Positions 1 to 19,745 of a stretch of 64,000 nucleotides of DNA are shown here, in pieces (position 1 is the stretch's first letter; the number at the start of each line of letters is the position of its first letter). Below the pieces are notes generated by a model. The model worked only from the letters and a program-made list of their open reading frames with translations. It made no database searches and was not told the DNA's origin. This stretch comes from Saxidomus purpurata. Taxonomy: Eukaryota; Mollusca; Bivalvia; Venerida; Veneridae. The position numbers and the translations under genes were made by a program. The stretch covers positions 28,883,918 through 28,947,917 of the forward strand of contig JAFMSR010000005.1 in assembly GCA_022818135.1 (NCBI GenBank), in the 5' to 3' direction.

Positions 1-430
1 AGCTCTGCACAGCGAACAAATGTGTGTCAACATTTTAAATAAGTTTTTCTTTAAATTATGAATTAGCAACTCTTACTGTCTGTGAAACCTTTATGTTTTG
101 TAGATCACAGAGCAATCAGGTAAATTCTCTAAAACTAAACAAATAAATGGCATTCATCTGGTACATGTATTATTTCTATCGCATGTAATATTCTTTCTTG
201 CATACCGCATCGGGGTATCCACAGTTTTCACCAGTGCTGGAAAATCTTGTATTACATACCCCCATGTTATATGACCCGCATGAGTTACTTGTGACATAAT
301 GTTATAAACATTGTGACGTCACTTCCCCAAACAAAGCATCTGAATATCGCTTGTATTTATACCACAATGTATCATTTCGATAAGTTTGCATTTAGAAATC
401 TGTTAAAAATGCAAGACGGTATGCAAGAAA

Positions 431-579
431 ATGTTTCTATCATGAGACACTTGGTTTAGATGGAAATATCCCCCACCTCAGGTAACTGTTTCGTGGGAAC
501 TCGGCAGAGCCTCGTTCCTGCCAAATCATTTACCCTCGGTGACGGATATTTCGATCTGAAGCACATGCTCATGAAACTA
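431..579. repeat. Foldback palindrome copy 1 (3' part of a ~390-bp repeat from about 197)
   Basis: The arms read ATGTTTCTATCATGAG...GGAAATATCCCCCACCTC and return as ...GACGGATATTTCGATCTGAA ...CTCATGAAAC around a centre near 511. The whole stretch 197-579 matches 45302-45692, including CTTGCATACCGC near the start and GGTATGCAAGAAAA before the palindrome. Confidence 0.85.
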
Positions 580-1723
580 TTAATTAACATACTAGCATCG
601 AAACAGTTCTAAAATAAGCTGCTCTGAGCTGCCTGAGTGTGATTTCTTTATTCTTAGAAAGCTATCAACCATTTTTTCATGAGGTTTTTATTTTCACTTA
701 TTTTTGTGAATGAAGTAAAGCTTGATAAACTAGACCTATCACTAAATGTGATTAATAACCCCAAAAGACTGCTTTATAAACTGAGGAAGTTCGTAGCAAC
801 AGAATACCTTGCAAAAAAAAATAAAATAAAGATATTGTTCTTGGCAATAACTCTGTAATTAGCCAAGACAGAGTTATGGTTCTTGTGCACTGCACTTCCT
901 CTCAATGTGTTTGACCATTGTATGAAGTTGTATTGAATTCCAACCTGTAGATTTCAAATTATGCTCCGGACAAGGAAAATGCAACAGACCACCCGACCAA
1001 CCGCCGCCCGACCGACCAACCACCTGGTGACTCCTGTATACCCCCCTAAACTTCGTTTTGGGGGTATAAATATCACAACTTTTACAGTGATCATTTAAGT
1101 GCTCACTCGTAAAAGCTAAAAAAACTTGCAAATACACAGAAAATTAAAAAATAGTGACATAATCAATCGCGAGTACACACACTAAACAGCATCTACATTT
1201 TAATTTAGACTTCATGTGTGCAGAGACTGGTCAAGATTCCTACCCATCATTTATGCAAATAGTTTTGTTCAGTAAAACGGGGTTTAGTACAATAAAATAG
1301 CTTCATATTATGCCAAAGTGAAAATAAAATGCAATATGTTACTTTCTAGCAGGTAAATTTCTACTCCAATTATTATATAAGCACCCTATCTAACAAACGT
1401 CCGTTTATCAACTCTAGCATCAACTTAATGTAGATCTACTAACTATTCTGATTACATGCAGATTAATTATACTTGAGCAAATTCTGAAGTTTCAACAGAC
1501 TTTTTTCTTCTAATGGTATAAATAACAGTTACTGTAGTCCTTATCTGTCAATATGTTGCATTAATCAAAAAAAGAAATCTCACCACAACTTGTATAATGT
1601 TAATGTTACATAATTATCTTTACATTTATTATCATTATAATAATTATGATCTTTTGGCAATAAATGGTCACCTTTGATGTTATCATTACTATTTTTGTTA
1701 CTATTTTTTAATAGTTACTATTT
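580..1723. other. No gene seen
   Basis: AT-rich sequence. An 87-codon minus frame at 874-1137 has no splice partner, domain or compositional support. If gene A continues on the minus strand, this may be intron. Confidence 0.4.
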
Positions 1724-3026
1724 AAACAAGAGGGCCAAGATGGCCCTATATCGCTCACCTTGGTACAAGTCCACTTGCCTGGTGGAAGATCACTAGATAA
1801 TGTTATATACCAAATAAGTTTTCCCCATATCGCCTTTTGTAAAACAAATGATCCCCCGGGCAAGGTCAATTTTGACCCCAGGGGCATAATTTGAACAAAC
1901 TTTAAAGAGGTCTACTAGGCAATGCTACATGCCAAATATCTAAGCTCTAGGCCTTGTGATTTCAGAGAAGAGTTTTTAAAGTTTTTACTATATATTCCTA
2001 TGCAAAACTAAGTGACCCCGGTGCGGGGTCAATTTTGACCCGGGGCTAATAATTTGAACAATATTGGTAGAGGTCCACTAGCCAATGCTACCTGCCAAAT
2101 ATCTAAGCTCTAGGCCTTGTGGTTTCAGAGAAGAAGATTTTTAAAGTTTTTACTATATAGCCTATGTAAACTAAGGACCCCGTTGCGGGGTCAATTTCCC
2201 CCCCCCTGATCCGGGGCTCATAATTTGAAAAATCTCGGTAGAGGTCCACAGCCAATGCTACATGCCAAATATCTAAGCTCTAGGCCTTGTGGTTTCAGAG
2301 AAGAAGATTTTTGAAGTTTTCCTATATTCCTATGCAAACTAAGGACCCCGGGCGGGGTCAATTTTGACCAGGGCTCATAATTTGAACAATATTGGTAGAG
2401 GTCCACTAGCCAATGCTACATGCCAAATATCTAAGCTCTAGGCCTTGTGGTTTCAGAGAAGAGAGTTTTTGAAGTTTTTACTATATATTCCTATGCAAAA
2501 CTAAGGACCCCGGTCGGGTCAATTTTGACCCGGGGTCTAATTTGAACAATCTTGGTAGAGGTCTACTAGACAATGCTACTGCTAAATATCTTAGCTCTAG
2601 GCCTTGTGGTTTCAGAGAAGAAGATTTTTAAAGTTTTCCCTATATATTCCTATGCAAAAACTAAGCCGCCCCCCCCCCGCCCCCCCCCCGGGGTCAATTT
2701 TGACCCGGGGTCATAATTTGAACAATCTTGGTAGAGGTCCACTAGACAATGCTACATGCCAAATATCTAAGCTCTAGGCCTTGTGGTTCCAGAGAAGAAG
2801 ATTTTTAAAGTTTTTCCTATTTGTTGCCATAGCACCAAGTTCTGCATGGAATGGAATTCTTTGAACAATTTTGGTAGAGCTTCATGCAAGGAACATTCCT
2901 GCATAGTTTTATCAACATTGGCCTAGAGGTTTCAGAGGAGATGTCATTTGAATCAAAATGTTGACGGACGACGGACAATCATCGATCAGAAAAGCTCACC
3001 CTGGCATAGCCAGGTGAGCTAAAAAG
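1724..3026 (+). mobile_element. Tandem-core interspersed element, full copy (GAGGGCC...GGTGAGCT family)
   Basis: It starts AAACAAGAGGGCCAAGATGG with a near-palindrome (AGGGCCaagaTGGCCCT) and TCGCTCACC. The core is six units of about 158-177 bp ('CTCTAGGCCTTGTG' at 1945, 2108, 2278, 2436, 2595, 2772). It ends GACGGACGACGGACAATCAT, a hairpin at 2993-3020, then CTAAAA. The layout of conserved ends around a variable tandem core resembles bivalve 'pearl'/Helitron-type non-autonomous elements (inference). No ORF. Confidence 0.8.
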
Positions 3027-3289
3027 TTAGTACAACTGCAACTTCTACTACACTGGAATAAATCTCAACTGTTCTACAGGGAATAGTCCGAGTGCATGTA
3101 AAAGTGGTGAAAAATGAATTTTCTTTAACCTTTATCCCATGAACATTTTTATCATGGACTTGTATTGTTTATCATTCAATTTTGGCAGTACCATTTACTG
3201 CTTGAAGTATGTTCACTGAAAATTGACTGACTGAAGAGTCATGGGTGAAGATCATGATCAGACTATTCTAAAATCCCTCACAGGATGTG

Positions 3290-3760
3290 CTAGTTTTTGA
3301 TCCCAGGTGACCCACATTCAATCTTGACCAAACAGTCATCAAGACAAACATTCTGACCAAATTTCATGCTGATTGGTAAATAAATATGGCATCTAGAGAG
3401 TTGATAAGATTTTTCTCCCCAGGTGACCAGATTCAAACTTAGAAATTATTGAGACAAACATTCTGACCAATTTTCATAATGATTGGGAAAATAAATGTGG
3501 CCTCTAGAGTATTAACAGGTTTTTTCTTTAATATGACAATGTGACCTTATTTTTGACCCCAGGTGACTCAGAAAGTTTGACCATAATCCTACAAATCATT
3601 TAGAAAAACATTCTGACAAATTTCTATGAAGACAGGATATCAAGTATTTAGAAGGTAATTGTGAACAGGCAGACAGATAGACACTGTACAAAATATATGA
3701 CGGACAATGGGCGATCAAGCACTTTGTGTTCAGGTGAGCTAACATTTATGAAGATTTTGC
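3290..3760 (+). mobile_element. Diverged 3' part of the same repeat family
   Basis: Repeats of 'GACCCCAGGTGACYCA...ACAAACATTCTGACCAA' about 120 bp apart, then 'GACGGACAATGGGCGATCAA' and 'CAGGTGAGCTAAC' as in the 3' module of the neighbouring element. The terminal hairpin is decayed. Confidence 0.6.
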
Positions 3761-4570
3761 ATTTAAAAAATGTCCGAAGGGCAATTGATTCTATAAAACA
3801 GTGTCACATAAGATCCAAGAATCACAGGTTATGTCACTTCACTAAAATGTCTATAGAAGTTTAGCTGATATAAAGCATAACAGACCTGATACATAAAAAG
3901 TGTGCTTGACAGCCAAAAGTGTAAGGTGTAAAATAAAAAAAAAACTTAAAACCAGCACCAAACACACAGCATTTAATACGGATAACTCAAGCCCCAACAA
4001 ATAGTGCACTTTAGTATTCAAACCAAGGGAGGTTACAATCTGATCACATTGATGCAACTGGTTGTCTCCCTTTGACAGAGCAACTTATATAGGTAGATGC
4101 AAAGAGGTAAAGAATAAAATTTTGATGGAGGTATATTTTACAATTTTATACTAATGTTGACACCAATATAATTGTGTTACAGACATAGCTGTGAAAAAGT
4201 TTTACTCTTATTCAAAGGTGTGCAAAACTATTATATTGACCTGAAATATAATCATTACTGTATATCATATACCTTATCGAAATCATATTGTAGATCTCAA
4301 AAGGAATTAATGAAAACTTTATATTGACCTCTATAAAAGTGTGTGCAGACAGGAGTATAGCAAAGATCTACACATATTTTTTCTGACTCATGTGACTGAT
4401 CTCGGCCAAATCAAATTAGACTTATTTTGACGGGACTATACGATTCGTTTGGATTATTCACATCTAATCATCCAATCATATCAATGTGACCAGACATCTG
4501 AAGCACCAACCACCTTTACAGATTTTTAAAATAAGCACCCAAATCCACCTTAGACAAGGATGATTGTGTT
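3760..4570. other. Likely gene A intron, nothing recognised
   Basis: I searched the minus strand for a phase-1-compatible next exon of gene A and found none; the one candidate acceptor near 4515 meets a stop within six codons. Confidence 0.4.
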
Positions 4571-4572
4571 AC

Positions 4573-11054
<6,482 letters not shown>

Positions 11055-11845
11055 TGTCCTTTAAACTATAGCTTAACTCCTTACTCTAGCATCACATTGT
11101 GTTCCGAAATAAACAACAATCCTGATCCTATAATGTAAGAACCTAAAATCACTTTGTATCACAAAACACTGTACATTGTACATGTATGTACAAAAAATTA
11201 TGAATTACGTATATTACCCCGGTAGTATAGGGTTTACATTTCTCAAATCAAATGCAGAAAGTTGCCTATCATCCTGTATCCTGTTATGAAGTTTTGTGTT
11301 TACTTAAACCACTTCAGTTACGGCAGCTGTAAATCCATTTAATTTTATACTTTATAAGTCTATTAAAGTTCATGAAAGTTCGAAACTGGTCAAGTAATAA
11401 AGTTTTCCACTTCCTGGCACTTGACTTGTTGGTGGACTTATTTTACTTTTGCAACTCATGCATGCATATTATACTGTCTTATGATAATGTTGTTTGAGGT
11501 TATTTGAATGTTAAGTCAGTGAGTGCCTTCATACATTTTGTACACAACAAGTGTCTGGTCATATTAAAAGTAAATGAAAACAAGGCAGTCCAAAAGACAG
11601 CTACATCCCCGCCACAAATAAAGACATTGAAAGAATTAATGTTACTGAGTGTAAGTTTTCTCACAGAGGTGCACAGCGTGCATGGATTTCTCAAAGGAAA
11701 ATAAAGTTACTGATCTGTTCAAGTGGTCAAAGAAAAGGCCTCTGTAAAGTGGGGATGTGTAGGTTTTGTGAGCAAAAAGATTCAAATCATTGACCTTAAC
11801 TTGTGACCTTGACCTTGAGTCTGTTTGTCCAGATCATCGGTTCTA
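11055..11845. other. Upstream of gene A, nothing recognised
   Basis: Should hold the gene A 5' UTR and promoter. No convincing TATA box or start site could be picked. A 66-codon frame on each strand at 11.5 kb overlaps and is unsupported. Confidence 0.35.
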
Positions 11846-14800
11846 CAGTAGTCGGAACGTAACAGTTGTCACACGGAGTGCACGATACACGCACGATGTA
11901 CGCACGATACACGCACGTTAGGCGCCGTTACACGTTCGGTAAATCACGATGGCGATTCAGAACGATACACGATATACACGATGTACAAGCGCGCACGCTA
12001 CACGCTACATGATAACGGATTACACGTTATACGATCACTTTGGGATTTCACATTTTATCTAAATTTAGACCTTTTAATCAGACCGAAAGAATCAGTCTGA
12101 GATCAATCAATTAGAAGCTTCGTAGAAGCTTCGCCTTAACAATAAAAAATGACATCGATAAGTGTCAAAGATCCACAGTTTTCATATCACAGTATGTGTC
12201 AAATTTGAACACCTGTCGGAGTGACTTTGGCAGGAAATTGATCCCAATGTGCGAGAAAATGGGCGTAATTAAAGTTAATTGCCATCAACACTTTTCGTTA
12301 AATTAATTATACATTAAAGACCCTTTTTAGGACCGTGGCATATAAATGTTCAAATATAATAATCTTATACTGGAACCTTGAATGGATATGTTGATGGATG
12401 TCAAGTGGGTGGGGTAAATTGACATTGAAGAAACTGAAGGCTTGAAATGGCGTTTTCGAATAAATAAAGCATTTTGAACGAGGTTTTCAATGTTATTTTT
12501 TAGTATTTATAGTTGTGATGATTATACGGCCCATAATTTTGACCAATGTTTTAATAGAAAAGTTTTGAACAATATTTAGGTTTTTTTCCGGTAGCCCGAA
12601 AGTGAAAATTGTCCCTATAGAAATCTAGGATTATTCTAAGAGAAGGGAAGATGATTAAAGCAAAATGCGGTATTTATATACTGTGGACTATGGTGATTAA
12701 TTCTATATAAAGTTTTTATATCATGTTACTTTTATATTTTGTTTTAGTGGGCCTATTCTATAGGTGGGGTATATAAAAGCACATATGAAAAATGAACCTC
12801 TAGGAAACAGTGATATTTTCTAGAGTGAAGAAGGTTATTAAAGTTCATTTTTATTTCAATGTAGTTTAATTCTTGGCACGCAGTTCCATACACTTTATAT
12901 CACTGCTACTTTTCTTTTTGATTCAGAACCCCTGTCGAGGTGGTTGGGGTAATACTTTATGGGGGTAGTAATAAATTTAAAGTAAAATTTAACAGACTGT
13001 TATGTATTATAACTTTTCTCAACCATTTTGGGATAAAATTTGTAAAACTTTCTATGATATGAACCAAAAACAGGTTAAAAATCATTTGCAAAATTATTTT
13101 GGACCCTCTGTAGAATAATGGAATGGTCCAATTGCATGACACAACTCTGCATCCAGTGGTGGATAGCAGATTCAATTAGAACCCTGGAGAAGACACATCT
13201 CACAGCCTAGATTATACAGTCTCAAGATGCCATATATGGTATTAACACATACATGTATGTACATGTAACATATACTCTTATATGGAATTATATGTTTATT
13301 TGACATACTGATGATGAAGAAGATACAATGAACATCAATGGATGGTTAATTACTGCGCGAAAAATGATGTACATTCCATATTTAATTTATCTGATGGCAT
13401 TTTTTACATAAGTAGTTTCATCAGTATAAAGGCTATGAGACTATAGCATTTAGATGTACACATATTTCCAAGATTGATTTTGTTTGTATATCCTGATAAT
13501 GTACATAACTCTGCTGATATTATCAGGTGGTAATACATGTACATATACCGTCTCCTAATGGTCTAGTGGTTTAGGCATCCGCCTTTGGAGCGGGAGGTTG
13601 AAGGTTCGAATCCCACCAGGGGTCCGTTCTGATATGGCCGGTTGGTGAGCCGCCAGCTAGTTAAATAATGGTTACCGTATGCCTACCTGCCTGGTACCTG
13701 GCAATAAAAGGATAGGATTTGGGAGGCACATGTGCTCAAAAAGAAGGTGTCTCATAAGTCAGAAATGGCTGGCCCTTTAAATAGGGGTGACACTATAATA
13801 AACAAACACTTTACCTTTTACTTATATACTATACATGTACATGTAGTAGATCATTTGTAAAAACTGTCCTTGAATACACATGTAGCATTAGCAAATAAAT
13901 TGATGGAAGACTGACAACAATATGAAAGAGCTAAGCAACACTCTATATTTATAAAGGGGGTGTAACCTCACATGTTTCAAAAACCTCAATAACTATGAGA
14001 CTGCAGAATAGAGTTCAGCAATGATGGTACTTATGTTTTTTTTAGTTATTTTGGAATTTAGATATGTAGAAAGATCTATATTTTTTCAAATTATTGTAAG
14101 CTAGGCATTTCAGGAAACTATCAGAGATGAGGAACAAATTTAATAAACCGGACAGAGTTCAAGCACCGCCTCTGCCACACTTACAGGTAAAAGGCCCTTT
14201 GAAGGATTTCTAAAATGGATTCAGTTTATGAAACTAACCAGAGGGAGATCTGTCGAAGTACTATATGACTAAATAACTATACAACCGGTCTACTGAGACC
14301 ACGTAATTGTGACTTAGTAATAGATCTGATGTTCATATTTATTTATTTTCTTTTATTAAGCTATTAAGATTACAAACTAACACGTATAGAGGTGTTCAAA
14401 ATAAAACTACTGAAAAATAGGTGTTAGCCGGTTTCACTTGCTTTACGGGAAGTCTACACAAGCACAATTTTGCCATCTTAGCCTTTTGAAATCTTATTTT
14501 TTAATTTTTTTATTAATTTTTATACAAAATGATTATGGTACCTTTCTAGTGATATTATACTAGTGTATACTTAAATATCTAAGCTCTTTTGCAAAGCTTA
14601 CCATTCAAATGTTATTTATGAAAGTTAAACATTTTACTTAAACATGGGGTTTCAGGTAGGATCTTCAGTAAAAGAACTACTTGTAATACTAAAATACAAT
14701 TATTAATCAAGTGTGAGTGTTCTCACAAGATGGATATATATTACAAATCTAATAAAACTTATTTCAAGGTATACAACTTGAATAAAATCATTTTTTTCTA

Positions 14801-17483
14801 TGTGCTCCCTTCTGAAGTAAGAGTCTGTTATAGTTAAACTGGTAAGAAATATGCAGGTGATCAGATTTAGCATCTGTATGGCCAGTGACCAGTCCAACCC
14901 GGCAAGGATATACTTACTGATCATGATATGGTTGATGTTTCATTCAACTGGAGGTAGTAGGAGTAGGTTTGTAAGCAGAAACCGCCCCACTTTACCCTGA
15001 ACCCACCCCCTACCCCCTCTGTCCCCCACAGATTACAGATAATAGCCAGTGATATTTGTTTAATTATAATTATTATATGGTGCCACTACAGACAGTGCAA
15101 ACTACCATACAGTATTAAATTATATATAAGATATAAATTACAGTTACAGTATTTTATAACTGAAACAGGCATGTAACAGGTACAGAAGTTGGGCAACCCT
15201 ACTGACATGTCACCTGTCACGCCCTGCTAATTTCTGTTATGTGCAGACTATGATCTGCTAAATAATAACAAGATTGAATTTTATGTTCTTGGGTTGCCAA
15301 TATAAATCAACACCCACTAACCAGTGAAAAAGCTTAATTACTACTACAATTAAAATACTAAGTACTTGTTAAATATAAAAAATTGCATTTATGCAAGAAT
15401 TGTTTAGGATTTTGACTAGTGACCTACAGAAAGTGGTTTGATAGCAACTGGAGTAAATTAGTTTACTGTATTTTATCAGTCATTTGACATTCTACTATGT
15501 TATTTTCCAACAACCTCTATACACATTTACTTAAGGCTTTTCTTGGACTGAGAATAATCATTAATAGTGAAACCATGCAAGTCCAAGCTTATCCATTTCT
15601 GGCTTAAATTTTAGTCTCTGTGTGGTGAAAGCTATACAGTCAAATAGCCAGTGAGGGGTGTTAAATTCTACAATGCACTGGATGCAAACCTAGTCAACCA
15701 AAAGTATGTACCAACCTGAGCTGGTTGGTAGTAAGTTTGCGCCCAGCCTAAGATGTGTGATTGATTTGTCCATTTTGTAATTTGTCGAGTATCCCATAGG
15801 ACGGCCAGGTCGCACTGTTTTGCGGCAAAATGTGTTCTTTTTAAATTTCAATTCTCTACACCATCCATCCAGGATAGTGGTTTGAATCCTGGCATATATT
15901 TCTGTGGGTGAGTATGGAATGTCCTGGATGATGGCCCCTAAACCAGGCCCCTTTTGTCTACATCATCTGCTCTCATTACCAGATATTATTATAAACCTAC
16001 ATGAGCTGGGCACTATGACATGGTAACTGGTTAGCCTGTTTTTAGGCATTGATTAAATTTATGATTAATAATAATGTTTTCAATAACTCTGGTCTAGAAT
16101 GACTGTTGTTTTTATTTCATTGAGACCAGAGATGACAGTGAATCTGAAAATACATGTATATACAATATAGCAAGTTTTTTAGGTTGATGATGTAAAAGCC
16201 AGCTCAATGCAGTGTATATTGTTATCATATCTGTTGTATAAATGCAGGAACCAGTTATAGAGTATTCCTGATAAATGGAACAATAATTTGCCAATTTGCA
16301 TAATGATTGCAACAGACCTGTTTAGATGGATTACAACAGCTGAAGCTACTATACCAGAGCCTGGATTTTTAGACCCATCTGTGTATATATGTAGATGTCC
16401 AGAGTAAAAAATATCTGATATTCATTTGAGATTCTAACTTTGCAAGATGCGGTATGTCAGATTTGTTCATTTTGTTTTCAATGGGCACTTGTAGGAGGAT
16501 CTTACAAAATAGCCGTGCGTTATGATTTGACTGACCAAATCTTGACTTCGCTTAGTATTTGAGAATCTATTCCTGGCGCCTCAGTCTAAGGGGCAGAGCC
16601 CCAGCCTCAAGTTCAAACAGGTAGGCAGGAGTAGAGGACAATGCACTTAGGTCCAGCCGGAGGCCTTTATTTTGGACAATATGGATACCTGTTTTGAATG
16701 ACATCGAGGCTTTTGATGAGACTCAAACCAAGGTCTTTCAACTAGTAATTTGAAAGACCTTACTCAAACTAATTGATCAGTCAAAGACACTACCTAATTG
16801 CCTTTCTCTTTATGTCAGCTAACGGATATATTATTCCAATCAGGCAGTATAATTCATAGTTTTAATTCAATATCGGGAATCTAAAAAGGATTACCAGGAT
16901 TACCCGAAACAACTTTTTATTGGACTTTAAATAATTTCGTAGAAGTGTAGTTGATTCGGCGTATTATTTGCATCTAGCCAATAAAAAACTTGTTAACATC
17001 GTACCCACGATATGTTGCTTCGGTGCAGGCGTACCTTGTCTGCTGCACTTTAAGGAATGCATTGACAGCAGCAGTTTAGATATAAAAAAGATGTCCTTTC
17101 CGTTGCAAAAATAGACCTAAATTTCGGATATGAGGTGAAAATATCTTTGACCTGTCCCGGAAGTCTTTCTCGCCTCGCAACTACACTAAATAACATAAAC
17201 TGAAATCAGCACTTTTGGGAGGGGAGATGTACACGCTAAATAAAGCGATTAACTACGGAATACACCAATCGAATGCACCATTCCGATGGATTATCGGGAA
17301 TCGTATATCGTGTATCGTGTATAGTATAAGGTGCAGGTGCGGTTGCCACGATGAATGATATCGATATGATATCCGATATACGATTGACAAAATACCCGGT
17401 GAGTCCACCCCCGTTATCCATACCGCCACCCGCAGTACCCCCGATATACGCAAATTTTGACAACTGTTACGTTCCGACTACTG
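11846..17483. mobile_element. 5.6-kb interval bounded by 27-bp perfect inverted repeats and TA duplications
   Basis: Left end CAGTAGTCGGAACGTAACAG (continuing TTGTCA) at 11846; the exact reverse complement ends at 17483. Both are flanked by TA, as for Tc1/mariner-type insertions. Both ends carry clustered subterminal 'CACGATACACG/ACGATATAC' motifs (11880-12010 and about 17295-17385). The interior has a SINE at 13.55 kb, diverged AT-rich sequence and no ORF over about 75 codons, so any element would be non-autonomous. That this is one element rather than two related termini is inference. Confidence 0.55.
13549..13806 (+). repeat. tRNA-derived SINE
   Basis: Head TCTCCTAATGGTCTAGTGGT (A box) and GGTTCGAATCC (B box), then a body with GGCCGGTTGGTGAGCCGCCA and a tail ending ACACTATAATAAACAAACAC. 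The acceptor stem does not pair like a working tRNA. Confidence 0.78.
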
Positions 17484-17627
17484 TACACATTAACTTGATG
17501 AGGTAAACATTTGACCCCAGTTTCATAAAAATCCTTTTAAGGCTTAAGGTGAAATGGAGCAGACAGGAAATTCAAGACTCAAATACTTAATAATGTGGCT
17601 ACTCTACCTTTCTCTCTATTACTCTTT

Positions 17628-17683
17628 TAGCCACGTAAGAGCAAAAATAGCCACATAAGAGAAAAAATAGCCACGTAAGAGCT
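17628..17683. repeat. 20-bp tandem repeat, three copies
   Basis: TAGCCACRTAAGAGMAAAAA begins at 17628, 17648 and 17668. Confidence 0.85.
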
Positions 17684-18259
17684 TACAGAAAGAATAACAT
17701 CAAAGAGTATTTACTGTTACCATCCTATAGCCACCCAAGTTATATCCAAATGTATGCTTGGAAAGACGGATAGACGAATAGAGCCCATTCCTATACCTCC
17801 CTCCCGACTTGTAACAGGTAATAACAAATATTTAATGTTTACATATATACATCACTTTTTAAAACTCAAAATGCAAAGTTTCCATAAAATCCCAAAAGGT
17901 GCATTAGTATACAAGTCACTGTTTTCACTGCACTATGAAATAGAAATACAATGTACATGTGTATTGCAAACAAAACTTCACTAAATCATTGTAATCATGC
18001 AACATACAGCTGTTTCTACCACTAATATTTCCAAGACTGATACGTATTGACATCATACGAAACAAATGAACATGATACTATTAAGTCATGTGAAAATCTG
18101 CAGATTGCATTTCTTTATCATACAGTAACTGCCTAAGTCTGTACTGCATGAACAGGCTGTCAACAATGTATTATTATACACAGGTGGAAGCAACATACCT
18201 TAAATGACTTTTTTTTTCTTAAGCTAATGTCTTTTTCTATGCATTTTAAAATTGATATC

Positions 18260-18400
18260 AGAATAAATGAAAATAAAAATTTTGTAAAAAAAATGTTTTG
18301 TTCATAGAGTCCAGCTCTTTACAATAGTCTATAGATAGTAAAGAGCTATGAACAAAAAAAAATTTACAATTCTTTTTTATTTATAATATATTTAACCGAT
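18260..18400. repeat. A/T-rich hairpin
   Basis: AATTTTGT...TTTTGTTCAT...AGCTCTTTAC pairs with GTAAAGAGCTATGAACAAAA ...TTTACAATT around a 15-nt loop near 18330. Possibly a small MITE; flanks give no clear target duplication. Confidence 0.55.
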
Positions 18401-19469
18401 ATAAATTTTAGAAAAAAAAGTCAAAGCTATGTTCCTAGCTTCACCCTGTGTAACTATACTGCAAAAATAGGAACAGATTCCCCCCTACAACATGTTAAAA
18501 ATTCTTATAAATACATGTATACTTTGAAAAAGCACTAAATTCAGACGTGTTTGCAAGGTTTTATGTCATTTTAATGTGATGCATATTTTCATGTAACAAC
18601 ATAACTATATTTCTACAATGTTTATCCATTTGCAATTAACATCATTTTTTTCCAATTTTATATATAGACATTAAAGACACTTTTTTTTAAGAAACTCAAA
18701 TTTTTCAGCAAAATCTTCGTGCAAGCAGCTTTAATATAATCAGATAATTGTCTTCTCAACTGTATAAAAATCCGGAAGTAGGCAAATAAAGTAAACATTC
18801 TGGCAAGTTTTTGTAACTTTACCTGGGATGAAATAAAATATAATTACACACTTCAAACTTATAGTATAAATTTTATCAAGATCGACTGAAATATGAAGTT
18901 ACAGAAAAAAGATTATGTAGAGTATAAGTACTAAGACCTAGTTCATATATATTGAGGGCTGACAGCAAAACTGTCTTAACTTATATCAAATAAAAAAGGA
19001 TTTGCGGCAGTGTTGCAGTGAATCCTTGATATATTTAAGAGGCTTGAATATCGTAAAGAATTACATTTCATACTAAAATGTCTATAAATTGTGTAGCATG
19101 GATTATTTATTGAGGACAGAGAAAATGTACAGCTTTTATACTGATCAGTGATAACTATATATATTTAGTATGAAATGCAGGGTACATGTTGTATCTCTCA
19201 CATGGGAAACAGAAACAATAAGGGTTAGTTCAAGAACTCAGAATGTTAGCTAAGTAATGGCAGTCTTGGCCCTGCCAACTCCTGCACACACACGCTCACA
19301 CAAACTCTTAGCTGGACAAGCATTTACCACAGCTGAGTTGTGGTCCCTTTAACTACCTAAATGCATCCTTAAAATTTAAAATCATCACCTTAATTATTTG
19401 CCAACCTGCCTGACAAAACAAAATGACAATACAATTATGCTAACATTTCTAAATATCGTATACCTGTCA

Positions 19470-19745
19470 TAAATACTTAATCCTGACTGGCCGATAGCGC
19501 TCATGTGCCGGGTCTGCAAAAGTATGTGTAGACCTGGAAATGATGTGTAGACCTGCACAGATTTTAAGACGTTATTTCTGTTATATTTTCATATGATTGT
19601 CAGTACTCTTTATGAGGTATACGATATAATGATTATAGACTAATGTTTCGGTCAATACATAGTTTTGCGAAACTATGTATTGACCTCAAAATTATTCTAT
19701 AATTGTATATTATACACATTACATGATTGTATATAGAAAATGTAG
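19470..19745 (+). repeat. Inverted pair member 1, with a 36-nt hairpin
   Basis: 'CTGCAAAAGTATGTGTAGAC' through 'GACCTCAAAATTATTCTATA' matches the reverse complement of 22535-22775 at moderate identity. It contains a perfect 16-bp stem with TGCG loop at 19650-19685 (GGTCAATACATAGTTT). Confidence 0.6.

Noticed and set aside
874..1137. 87-codon minus frame as a possible further exon of gene A
   Set aside because: No fibronectin-like pattern, no phase-1 acceptor at a fitting place, and odd Gly/Ser-rich composition.
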